NCBI GenBank assembly: GCA_036873135.1
Contig: JAPTYO010000002.1
Span: 22,160,452 to 22,224,451 of the forward strand
Length of the DNA stretch: 64,000 bases
From: Clarkia xantiana subsp. parviflora
Taxonomy: Eukaryota > Streptophyta > Magnoliopsida > Myrtales > Onagraceae
Direction of reading: 5' to 3'
Shown here: piece after piece, positions 25,661 to 36,280 of the stretch
How the letters are laid out: each line of letters begins with the position of its first letter
Numbering within the stretch: the stretch's first letter is position 1
Position numbers and translations under genes: made by a program
The notes under the pieces: generated by a model
The model's database searches: none
What the model saw: only the letters and a program-made list of their open reading frames with translations
Told to the model about the DNA's origin: nothing

Positions 25661-25961
25661 ATCTAAATATACATCTATTGATAATTAGATCCTTGTTATT
25701 TATATAGGTACTATATTAACCATATTATTTAGCAAATGTTACATCATATTAACATAATATATATATGCACTTCGAGGCGGGTCTACGAGGCCCCGCGCCC
25801 CTAGACCCGGACCCGCCCCGACCCGGCTCCGCCCCACTCCGAACCCGCCCCGTGACTCGCGGGTCGGCGGGTCATCGGGTCAAAACCGGGTCGGGGCCCC
25901 GCGGGTCAGCGGGGCCCCGAGACCCGTTGCCATCCCTAGCCTCGTTCCTGCTCTGATATCA

Positions 25962-26332
25962 TGTGAAGATGTGAAACTCTAACCCTAAATCGCAGAAGCT
26001 CTCGGAGAAGAAGAAGTGAATGAGAGAAAATTAGACTGATTTGTGGCTCATCGGACTAGAGTGCGAAAACCCTAATCCTCACCTATTTATATGGCGGGGT
26101 CCTGAGCTAATTGCTCAAAGGTCCCCTATGTTTATCAAACCTCCAAATTTTTCCATAAATAAACATGGAATCAACAATAGCCAACCAATAGCAACAAATT
26201 GGGCTCTGCCCAAAGCAACCAACCAAGGCCTAAGCCCAACGATCTAATCCGTCAATTCGTCGGTAACCGAGCCAAGCCCACAAACAAATAATCCGACCAA
26301 ACCATCGAGCCCAGATTGATCCAATCTTAACA
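25962..26332 (-). repeat. 5' LTR of the copia element and adjoining primer site
   Basis: This 371-bp LTR has a TATA-like tatttatatgg region read in antisense and ends in the TG..CA dinucleotides. On the minus strand the primer-binding site tgatatcagagcagg (25947-25961) directly follows it, one base away from the usual tggtatcagagc complementary to initiator tRNA-Met. Confidence 0.9.
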
Positions 26333-26337
26333 TAATA

Positions 26338-27057
26338 CTCTATTTCTTTCTGCTATGTCTATAAAGATGAAAATTCTCGTGTAAGACAAGTGTCAAGTGT
26401 CTTTAATCCTCATCATTCTAGGGTTCATTCTTAGGGTTTTAGAAAAAACTACCAAGAGAGTGTGACACTTGTCATGTATATATTGGCTTGGTGTAAACAC
26501 CAAACCTACACAAAAGTTTCCCATATAAAGAAATACGTGAACGGTTCGGTTTTTAACAAACTTTGAATTCCATATTTTAATTTTATAAACGTTGAGTCAA
26601 GAGTCACCGTGACTCAACTTGGTGCATTTTAAAAGTTCAATTCGCTGATTATGTCACATATATTTTTCTAACTTAATTAGTCAATTTATGACTGAATTAT
26701 AATTCTTTACATAAACATTTAAAACAATATATATATATATATATATATATAAAAAAATCTCAGAATACATAATTTTCAATATTTCTCTTATAAATAAATT
26801 TTACACAAACAAATAATTTATATATATATAAATGGGTTGATTTCGGTATCTTAATGAGATTTTAGCACAAAATTAGATGGTGACGTTGTTTAAGGCTTTA
26901 ATTAATTAAGGCAGGAGGAGCTCATGTCAATGTCATGGCTCCATCTCCAGCTATCAATTGGTCAACTCTTCAACAGGTTCTCAATAATGCCCACTAATAA
27001 AAATAATAATAATAAATTATAATTAGTGGCGAAAATTATGAAGTACTTGCTGATCTC
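26338..27057. other. AT-rich intergenic sequence with a TA microsatellite
   Basis: There is no gene I can support. A (TA)n run of about 20 bases lies at 26731-26750. An agggtt-rich stretch lies near 26410-26440. Confidence 0.4.
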
Positions 27058-27869
27058 TTAGAGCACTTCCAATAGGAAGTGCCTAGTGCCTCCACATCAG
27101 CAGCCACGTCACTGCCAACTCATCAAAGTGGCACTGCTACAGTATTTGCTACAGTAAATGGCACTGTAAAATTGGCACTCTCTCCAGTAGTGGAGGCCAA
27201 GTTCCACTTCTACATTGGGACCCACATAATTTCATAATTCAAATATAATTTTTGCATTATATATAAATTATATATCATTATATATAAATTATATATTCAT
27301 ATTTTTTTACAAATACGGACATGAATAAATAATGAGATTCAAGTATTAGATGTTTTAATTAAAAAAAAATAGGGAAAATATATACAAAATTATAAAAATG
27401 TAATTGAATTTTTTAATAAAAATTTACATTCTATAGGGATAAGAAAATAACCGGTCCGGTCGGTTCGGAACTGGTATAGACTGGACCGGTTCCAAACAGA
27501 CCAATTATGCGATAGGAGAACTAGACCAAAAACCAGTAATATACTTTTCAAAAAATTGATTTTTGACTGGACCAGACTGTTTTGAACTTGTTTTTAACTG
27601 GATCAGTTTTGTCGGAGGATCGGTTTTTCGTTTTTTTTTTTAATTAGGGTAAATTTGTATAGGAAAATGGGTCGGACCAGTTTTGAACCGAACCAGGCTT
27701 TTTTTACAGTTACAGTCTAAAATCGGTCCAAATTTTTTAGTGCTAATTTCAAATTCAGTCCAGACCGGACCATACTGTTTTAATTAGTACCAATCCAGTT
27801 CGGAACATATTCGGGCCCGACCGGTTCGTGCATATCCATAGTTCTCTATTGACAATTCATTACAATAAT

Positions 27870-28799
27870 TAGGCCTGTCAACGGGTCACAACCCGTGACC
27901 CGTGACCCGTGACCCGCGGGTCACCGACCATCCGACCCGTGATTGACCCGGGGGTCACCACGGGTCAGGGGTCGCAGACCCGTACCCGGGGTCACGGGTC
28001 ACGGGTTGACCCAGGTCTGACCCGTGACCCGTATACTAATTGCTAATTTAGGATTTTTTTTATTATATTTAGATGGAATATCACTTTTGATGAATAAAAT
28101 AGTTAGCATTTTATTTGAATGCACAAATATTAGTTAACAATTTGTTCGATTATCCAAAATATGTGCTAGCAATTTTTTTTTTTTTCACTACGTGCTGGAT
28201 ATGTAACGTAACCATTTCATTAAATTATACGAAAATCTTAATGGAGATAGCCATTTGTAGATACTTGAACTAAGGTAGCCATTTGATAATGTATTTGGCT
28301 AAAATGAAGTCGACTTAGTAGATTTCTTAGCTATAAGATCAGGCATAAATCTCAATATGAGTCTATGACTAATTTAACCGTTGAGAAATCGATTTGTTAT
28401 ATAATTCAGATTTACTACAAATACAGAATGCTAATTATCCTTTGAATTGATTGCTAATTTCTTTAAAATATACTTTGGTAGTACAAGTTTCATATTTTTA
28501 CAAATTGTTAGTTTCATTAGGATTTCTATTTATAATTTGGACGAAATGGGTCACGTGATGAACAAAAACGGCTAAACCCTAGAAATAAATTAGGAATTAA
28601 AAAAAAAAAACGATATTTACACGGGTCACGGGCCGGGTACGGGTCATTGCCCTAAACCCGTACCCGTCCCGGCTTCAACGGGTCATTAACGGGTTGACCC
28701 GTAAATGACCCGTTGGGCTGTTTGGGGTCACCCGGACCCGACCCGTGAACGGGTCGTTCGCGGGTCGTTTGCGGGTCACAGGTAAATTTGACAGCCCTA
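27870..28799. mobile_element. 930-bp non-autonomous hAT inside copy A
   Basis: The ends are TAGGCCTGTCAA and, reversed, TAGGGCTGTCAA. A perfect 8-bp duplication, acaataat, flanks it (27862-27869 and 28800-28807). The subterminal zones are arrays of gacccgtgacccgt. The sister copy B has the uninterrupted site at about 39145-39170, so the event is confirmed within this window. Confidence 0.95.
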
Positions 28800-29167
28800 A
28801 CAATAATTATACGTTACTTGACCAAGGTAAAATTACTATTAGGTGCAGTCCCCATGCGGCATGCAGAATGATTGATAAGTATAATTGTTGATATAATAAC
28901 ATTGATCAATCAAATTCATTGAATCTATTATTTCACCATAATCAGTGTATATATGTTATACGTTGATTGACATATCTTAATTCAACATCATCAACATATT
29001 CACGTTTATGTACATCCATGATCATATTAGTAAATTGATTATTGCATTAATCATGTGTTTTTATATATGATTTCCAATATATGTAAATTGGAAATATATT
29101 GTATATACATCATTCTAAAAGTATAATTTTTATAATAATTTATCGTAAAAGATATATTTCTTTCATA

Positions 29168-29341
29168 TAATAATATAATATAATATAATATAATATAATA
29201 TAATATAATATAATATAATATAATATAATATAATATAATATAATATAATATAATATAATATAATATAATATAATATAATATAATATAATATAATATAATA
29301 TAATATAATATAATATAATATAATATAATATAATATAATAC
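29168..29341. repeat. (TAATA)n microsatellite, about 35 units
   Basis: A near-pure 5-base repeat of about 174 bases. The same place in the inverted sister copy (about 38750-38788) has only about eight units, so the expansion followed the divergence of the two copies. The frames it opens are low-complexity artefacts. Confidence 0.95.
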
Positions 29342-29992
29342 GTAAAATATATAAAAATATATATGCATTAAAATAATATAATATTTTGTAGCAATTATTT
29401 TCCATATTTAATAATTTGAAATGTTATAATATTTCAAAATTTAGAATTAACGGTTATTCAACATGGTAACATATAAAAAAATTAGATATGGAAATTTCGA
29501 AATTGATTCAAAGTTAGAAAGTAGTAATTTTGGTTCGTGTCGTTATTTATGTTACATAATATTCAAAATGACTGATTACGGCTCTTGTCTATCTGACTTA
29601 GGGTAACCGAATATATATACAATCAAAGAGATGAGCAACACAATCGAATAGAATAATATTAAAAAGTTGGCACCGACATGAACAGTAACTTGGGAGTTCC
29701 TACTAGTAGGCACTGTCCCACTTCACTATTCACTCAATAATGGCAAAACAGTAATATTAGTAATCCTAGTCACGCCTAGTGGCGCCTAGTCAGCGTCCAG
29801 TGGCAAAAATTGGAACTAGGCACTCCCATTTTGGAACAAGGCACTCCTATTGAAAATGCAAGTGCCTATTTAATCATTATCAGTAGGGACCAACAGTAAA
29901 TGACACTAGGCACTAGGCACTCTCTACAATAATAAATTTACAACATGGAACTAGGAACTAGGCACTAGGCACTACTATTGGAAGTGCTCTTA

Positions 29993-31290
29993 GCTAGTCT
30001 AGTCAGCTAAAAGACAAAATGAGTTACCATTGATAAGTTTAGGGATAGTCGTAGTAGGACGTCCAAGTATAGTATATTAGGTTAGGTGTAACTAATGATC
30101 AAATTTAATAATACTCAAATATAATCCCTTTATTTTAATTAATTAATGACTTCATAACCAATCGGTCAACTCCTCTGAAATAAAAGGTAATCAATTTTAC
30201 GAAAGAAGGTGTTGATTGGTCTTTATGCAAATGTGGACATGCATAGTTTAATAAATTTATTATTTGATGTGAGTAATGCATAGTTTAATAAATTTATTAT
30301 TTATCATGCACACCGGCCGGCCATTGATCGATCATGACCTCATGCATATTCAAGATTGACTCGAGCGGTCCTCAAGGGGCGCAGTCTTCTTCTCGAAATT
30401 TCGTTTTTGCAATTATTGAAATCATTTAAGTCATCGATATTTTAATTACTTATTATTTATGTTACCTACTTAACCTCATTATTATTAACTAATAATTCTA
30501 AAAACTTACGTTCTCATAGTCATCCCTATTAATCTATTTATATCTAAGTGAAAAGGACAACATGTCATTATATATATTAATATTATTTTTTATTAATTAA
30601 AACAAAACAATCCAATTCGGATAAGAACAGGGGGAAAACATGGATAATTTAAAAATTAATATTATTTAAATTAAATATTGGTCGATTATGAGTTCTGAAT
30701 ATATAACTACTTATATGAACGTGAACACTTTGGCCATCATTTCGACGACCAAGGTCTAATGGAGAGAATGTGAATATTGGCATCTAAATCTACATCTAGA
30801 TGCTTTTCTCTTATATATATATATTTATAATTTTTCTTTTTAAATTTTAATCCGACCAAATAATTGGTATTAGTCATCAATTTGATCAAAGCATGATTAT
30901 TATATATAAAAATTAAAAAAAAAAAATTTATTTCAATGCGAACTTTATAAATTGAGCGTTAAGAGTTGCCTTCAACTAAGTTTATATATAGATGATGATA
31001 ATATGTCGAAGTGCGCATATATATATATGGAATAATAAGAGGTGATTAATGTGTCTTCTTCTTTAAGATGTGAAAAAGATGGCGTACGTCTACGTATTCT
31101 GACATATGACTTTATTAAGCATTATCTTTATACCAATATAAAATGTGAGAGTTGTCCTACTCTCAAAAGGTATCTCTTGAATATTTTTATTTTTATTTTA
31201 ATTTATTATATATATATATACTATATTTAGTTCCCACATATTTTTATTTTATTATATATATATATATATAAGTGTTATATTTAGTTCCCC
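29993..31290. other. AT-rich intergenic sequence
   Basis: I see no gene. Short direct repeats occur (catagtttaataaatttattattt at about 30242 and 30277), and several (TA)n runs lie near 30815, 31017, 31206 and 31255. Confidence 0.4.
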
Positions 31291-31299
31291 TATTTTTAT

Positions 31300-32220
31300 A
31301 AAATTGGCGATTTAGTCTTTTTATCTTTGAGACCCATCTATTTATCTTTACTATTACTAAAAAAACCATTTAGTTACATTTTGTTATTTTTAGTTTTTAG
31401 GTCACTTAATTAGTAGTAGGTCACCGTAGTTATTATTAATTTCTCCATCAAATATACTTATCAATTAGAGTCAACATGCATTCAATAGGTGCAAATGTCA
31501 GGTAGATGCATTTTTCCATTAACTATATCACCGATTTAGGGATGTTCCGCTTGTTGACATTTTTGTATCAAATAAATTAGTCACTTGCTAACTCATATAA
31601 CATATCAAATATGGATCAAATGTGGTTCTTGAAATTTGACTTTACATATAACATGTTACTCAATGTTTAATACTTATTGACTCGAACTATCGATTTAGTT
31701 CTTGCGTTTGTAAATTCAATCATATTAGGTATCTCCTAATTGGTAGTTGAATAAATAGTTAAGTTGAATTCAAGTATAAACTTTAGACATTACTGTTTTA
31801 AAAAATTGATAATTTAGTCTGTATAATATTTGAGTATTACTAAAAATTTCATTAGATAATTGCATTAATTTTTTTGTTAAGGTCGCTTAACTGACATCTT
31901 ACATTAATTATAATTAACTTATTAATACAATATACCTATAAATTTGAGCCACCCATAAAGTAAGATATGTACTCAACTCGTGCAAACTTCGAGTACATGT
32001 TGAGATTTTTTTTCGTATCACATAGATCAGTCACTTGTCAAACAATATCAATTGTTAAAATATGGGCTAACCACGGTTCTTGAATTTTGATCTTTTACGG
32101 ATAACCTGGTACTCATCGTCCAACATTTAGGGTCTCGAATCATTAAATCAAATTGTGTACAACCTAATTAGTAGTTAAATAAGTAATTGACATAAAATCA
32201 AGTATAAACTTTAAATTTTA
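31300..32220. repeat. old tandem duplication of about 0.45-0.5 kb
   Basis: The stretch 31300-31795 and the stretch 31800-32220 share ordered landmarks: tttagtc near the start, ggttcttgaa-tttga, a gttactcat/ggtactcatc block and, at the end, atcaagtataaactt. They differ by many substitutions and indels, so the duplication is old. There is no coding capacity. Confidence 0.55.
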
Positions 32221-33113
32221 ATGAATTGAAATTTCCTTTAGCGTTAAATCAATTTTTGTTGGTATTATGATATAAAATTGCATGAAAAGTGTATAGTTAC
32301 GTTTGTATAGGTCAAACTGCTCTATCGATGACTCTAAGTGGTTAATTACGGGCTTACATTCTCCACTCCTCAAGTTGATAAATTAGATACAACTTTGTCG
32401 TTAATAACTCACATCATGCTCAATCCAACTCATTATTAGTTATAACAGTAAATTAGTATCGTAATTTAAAAAAATAGTTAATTTTTTTGACTTAATTATC
32501 CTCTTCTATTTTTCCCGTTTTGAATTACTTTGTGTCGTTCTTTTCGATCACAGATTCATTTCTCGCAACCCCTAAACTTGGCCATGTATTAATTACATGT
32601 TAAAATATTAGAAAACTGAAGATAAATTATGTATTTTAAAACTTAGACGATTAATACACGTACAACGCACGCGTTAATAACTAGTAAATGGAAACACAGA
32701 TAATAAAGAAATTAAATGACTCCAACAAACAATATTTAGGAATAATGGAGATGAATAATAATGGTTGGATATGCAACGAGGGGCCATTGATGATGGATAT
32801 GGGCGTAGTGGAAAATGGAAATTGGTAGTAGCCACGTGAAGAATGAGCGGAAAATGAAAATGAAATGTTGATGTGTTTGTTGGCAAATAAATTTAGCTTC
32901 ACTATATTCCAATTGGTAAACGAAAACTGTTTCTACAAATATTTATCAAAATATTATTTTGTATATGTGATGATGATAATGATAGTGTTGGATGTTAATT
33001 TTTCGCCCCACTTTTTCTTTTCGGAAATGATAACATTCCCGAGAATCGGAATATTAACATCCCGACTTATGTCTGATTAACCATAAACTTGTCATTTATT
33101 ACATGCATGCCCT
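32221..33113. other. intergenic sequence
   Basis: No gene is supported. A G-box-like gccacgtg lies at about 32831-32838, but without a gene nearby it means little. Confidence 0.35.
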
Positions 33114-33116
33114 TAA

Positions 33117-33928
33117 GGGGGTGTTTGGATGGATGTAGTGTGGAATGTAATATAACATTACGTCTCACATTACATCAACATTACGCTGTTTGGTTTGTCA
33201 AACGACGTAATGTGCATTGTAATGTAATGTCTATTGTAATCTCAGTTTACGTCCAAACTCCATTCAACGTAATGTGAGATTACATCCAAAAACGGATGTA
33301 ACGTGATATTACGTCCAACATTACGGAGTGTTATTATTTTATTATTATTTATTAAATAGACAAAATACTGTGTATTATCATTATAGCTTATTATGATAAT
33401 AAATTTGTTATTCTTAGTAGTTTTTATTTATTTTTTATCTACTTCATAACTCATTATTATAATAAATAATAATGCGCATGATGTTCGTATAAAATGAGTA
33501 AAGTCTTTTCAATGCATTTTTTATGAAAATTATCTTATAAAACTACATATAATGTTTTAACTATTAAAATTTTAATAGTTGTGCATATTGAGTTTACGTA
33601 TTTTGTTTTAAAAATTCATAAATGACTATAGTATTAACCACAAAACATAAAATTTAAAAAGTTAGTTGTTGTCAAAATATATTTTCTTTTTAAAATCTTA
33701 TCATATTAAGGTATAATATACTCTCTATAAATTAATATAATAATAATAAAGTCACATTACAATGCACATTACAACACTTACCAAACACTGTAATCTAACA
33801 TTACACTCCACATTACAACACAACCAAACAGTGTAATCTAACATTTCAAGTAATCTCACATTACAGCCCACATTACTTGTAATCTCACATTTCAAGTAAT
33901 CTTACATTACGTCCATCCAAACGCCCCC
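33117..33928. mobile_element. Tourist-type PIF/Harbinger MITE
   Basis: The ends GGGGGTGTTTGGATGGATGTA and its counterpart (cgtccatccaaacgccccc) are the familiar plant Tourist-like terminus, flanked by TAA on both sides (33114-33116 and 33929-33931). The subterminal zones contain many acattac and taatctcacatt repeats in opposite orientation. The centre is AT-rich with no gene. Confidence 0.85.
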
Positions 33929-33931
33929 TAA

Positions 33932-34550
33932 GAGAGAAGTCAGACTGTTTAGATTCCGAGAATCGGAATGTATATCACAGCCGTTTTCTTTTTTAGATCG
34001 TCCATCACTGTTAAGATGTTGACATCTAACATGTGTGTAATTAATTTTGTAGTTTTTTTTTCTTCTAAAACCCTATTAAGTTTGGTGAACCCTATAAGGA
34101 AAATATTAAATTTAAAGAAACATGTCAGAATATTAACGGTGAGGCACGATCTGGAGCAGGAAGAGTCGGGCAGGAGATCTGAATCTGATATTGTTTGATT
34201 TCTAGTTTAAAGCTTGAAAATATATTTACTTATGAAATATTTTCATATATATATTTATTATATTAAAATTATATTAAAATTATTACCCCAAATCTAAACC
34301 CCGCGTGGTTCATGTGTATAATTACTAACATATTTAGTCGCAAATTCAGAAATTTTACAATTGGTTTACTACTAAAAAAATCATATATTTGAATAATTAA
34401 AAAATTAAGTAAGTTAAAATTTCATATTTTTCCCAAAATTTTATTGTATTTATGTGTAATAAATAAGTTTTTGATCTAAATAACCAGTTTTATTAACTCA
34501 AATACATATATCAAATACATATATAACGATTGGTGAGTTTGGTTCACTAA
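33932..34550. other. intergenic sequence
   Basis: AT-rich sequence with no gene I can support. A ccgagaatcggaat motif at about 33957 also occurs at about 33039, on the other side of the Tourist element. Confidence 0.35.
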
Positions 34551-34584
34551 AGTACATGATAACTCAACTTCCAGTAGCTCAACG

Positions 34585-34815
34585 TATGTAGCGCAGTCCG
34601 GAGTAGCGCTACGACCTGCGATTATAAATGTTTTATGAGTTAAACCATAAATTAGAATTAATTAGGTCATTAACGCGTAGCACTACTCGGAGTAGCGCTA
34701 CGACTAACGGTCTTATTTATGACCGTTCGTTGTCGTGTCTAACAACCGTGTTGTCAGACACATCATTAACGTCGTAGTGCTACTCGAAGTAGCACTAAGA
34801 CATTAAAGACGTAGC
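34585..34815. repeat. array of GTAGCGCTAC-type palindromes
   Basis: Four related blocks (about 34589-34615, 34675-34713, 34770-34803 and 34808-34822) are variants of cgtagcgctactcggagtagcgctacg, each a palindrome. They stand just before a ctataaaa TATA-like motif at about 34819 and the start of a plant-mobile-domain fragment at 34902, so they occupy a promoter position. Confidence 0.65.
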
Positions 34816-34901
34816 GCTATAAAAACAAATCCGTGATTTCTATTCGGGATTCACCTTTTACCATCTTTCTCTCATAAAAAATACATAGATTTTCAGTATC
34901 C

Positions 34902-34989
34902 ATGGTGTGTATGCGTAAACCAGCGGATCCGTCAGTTCTGTACGACCAGGATCGTCACCTCTCTCAACTTGCTGTTGCAGATACGTAAC
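34902..34989 (+). pseudogene. N-terminal fragment of a plant mobile domain (MAIN-like) protein
   Basis: The frame opens with MVCMRKPADPSVLYDQDRHL and stops nine codons later. The PSVLYxQDxHxS pattern is the usual beginning of plant mobile domain proteins (MAIN/MAIL and PP7-long-form relatives), which also ride in Mutator and gypsy elements. The rest of the domain is missing. A 178-bp hairpin element follows at once. I read it as a truncated or captured first exon. Confidence 0.5.
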
Positions 34990-35002
34990 TAATATTATGA
35001 GC

Positions 35003-35180
35003 AAATTTGAATTTACAAATGTTTATTTAAATTTACAAATTGTTATTTAGACTTGCATGCTGATAGAAACATACATACTCGTTACTGCTGATAGGGGCGG
35101 TAACAAGTATGTATATTTCTATCATAATGCAAGTCTAAATAACAATTTGTTAATTTGAATAAACACTTGTAAGTTTAAAT
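35003..35180. repeat. 178-bp hairpin element
   Basis: The left arm (about 35003-35082) pairs with about 35095-35180 around a short loop, with atttagacttgcat and atagaaa-atacatact blocks matching inverted. The size and structure suit a small MITE. Target duplications could not be defined. Confidence 0.65.
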
Positions 35181-36210
35181 TTTCTCTATATAAAAAGAGT
35201 AATAAATAAAAGTTTATATTTAAATGATATCTTTATGCATTTTGATTGTGAATCATTATAACGTCGCCACATATGCGTTTCTAAAATTAAACAATATATA
35301 TATATAAATATAAAATACACTAACATTAGATAAATATAATATAAACATTTACTACGACCAACCACGTAATACTATATTATATATATTATACAGAATTACA
35401 TTATATAAACCAACATAAATATATATTAAATAATTAATCAAAATATATAAATATATAATGTATAATATAAAACTTAATACGCCCGACTATATAAATATAA
35501 TATAAACCTATATATATTTCAATTGACACATGTACGTTGTCACGTTTTAAACTAAGTGCAACTCTATTAATTTAGATATAAAATATTGAGTTTTTGTCCG
35601 CTCACACTGGTCTTCCAAGAAAGATTTTTTTTCACATTTTATTAAGTATCACCGCTGGAATTCGAATTATCGGGTCTGATGTCACTAATGTTTGAGCAGA
35701 AATTAATTATTTAACTGTGTTAGAAGTGGACAACATTAACAATAATGATAGTAATAAGTCATCTATTATCTATGAAGAAATATTTGAACACGGAAAACGA
35801 AAATAATTAACTAGAAAGGTAAATAAAAAAAAGATATAATAGACTTATTAGTTATATTTTTATTTCTAAGGTAAAATTAGCAAAATGTATACCGAATTTT
35901 TTAGCAAAGTTCACAAAACTTCTTCTTTTTGGTCAAATTACCAAAATATTCTATATAATCACAAAAATGGGTATATATATATATATATATATATACAACA
36001 CTTTATCTATTAACCAAATATTTTAGGTTCAAACCTCACTTGAGTTTTAAGAATAAAAAGTATTTTTGGTTAAAAATTTATCAATTAGAGGCTGACCTGA
36101 TAGTTGATACTAGCAGAAATGATACTAAACATTACTCAGTTTAGCAGTAAATATAAAAAAAAGTTCCATTAGAATAGAAAACCAAAAAAGAGAGGATTCT
36201 TCATATATAT
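35181..36210. other. AT-rich intergenic sequence
   Basis: There is no gene. A (TA)n run lies at about 35971-35992. Confidence 0.4.
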
Positions 36211-36214
36211 ATAT

Positions 36215-36280
36215 TTTTTTTTTCAGTTAATCAGGTGACACCCGGATTTGAACCGGAGAAAAAAGGAGCCTAGTGAAAAG
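36215..36280 (-). mobile_element. possible SINE 3' part, cut by a Mutator-like insertion
   Basis: Read on the minus strand the sequence has ggttcaaatccgggtg, a B-box-like pol III motif, then cacctgattaactg and a run of A. This fits the end of a short tRNA-derived SINE. The missing 5' side would lie at 38083-38110, across the element at 36281-38082. The call rests on little sequence. Confidence 0.35.

Larger units (their letters stand above)
23377..25938. mobile_element. 2.56-kb chimeric hAT-like element carrying organelle and retroelement DNA
   Basis: Terminal repeats are TAGGGATGGCAACGGG at both ends (reversed on the right). The flanks gccccgtt (23369-23376) and gcctcgtt (25939-25946) differ at one base. 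GC-rich subterminal repeats (cgggtc/gacccg) lie next to each end. Between them are a mitochondrial-like block with an rrn26 piece, a gag-like piece after a tggtatcagagcc motif, and a LINE endonuclease piece. No transposase is visible. It lies just inside the copia primer-binding site. Confidence 0.8.
13288..26332 (-). mobile_element. Ty1/copia LTR retrotransposon, decayed, with three nested insertions
   Basis: The element lies on the minus strand with LTRs at 25962-26332 (5') and 13288-13603 (3') and a 5-bp duplication taata at 13283-13287 and 26333-26337. Domains read in copia order: gag, zinc knuckle, integrase, reverse transcriptase, RNase H. All are broken by stops and shifts. Removing the insertions at 15743-19915, 22087-22859 and 23377-25938 with their duplications leaves about 5.5 kb, normal for a copia element. 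Confidence 0.92.
27061..29989 (+). mobile_element. long PIF/Harbinger-like non-autonomous element, copy A
   Basis: The ends are GAGCACTTCCAATAG inverted, with a TTA duplication on each side (27058-27060 and 29990-29992), typical of PIF/Harbinger. Subterminal zones are crowded with cactaggcac repeats in both orientations. It matches an inverted copy at 38113-39653. A hAT (27870-28799) and a long AATAT microsatellite account for most of its extra length. A ccggtt-rich block at 27440-27840, half missing in copy B, may be another hAT relic. No transposase was found. Confidence 0.82.

Noticed and set aside
29051..29405. 80-105-codon frames rich in Tyr and Ile
   Set aside because: They are translations of the AATAT microsatellite.
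32674..32902. Minus-strand frames of about 70 codons
   Set aside because: Two overlapping frames are similarly open, no domain was recognised and there is no gene context.
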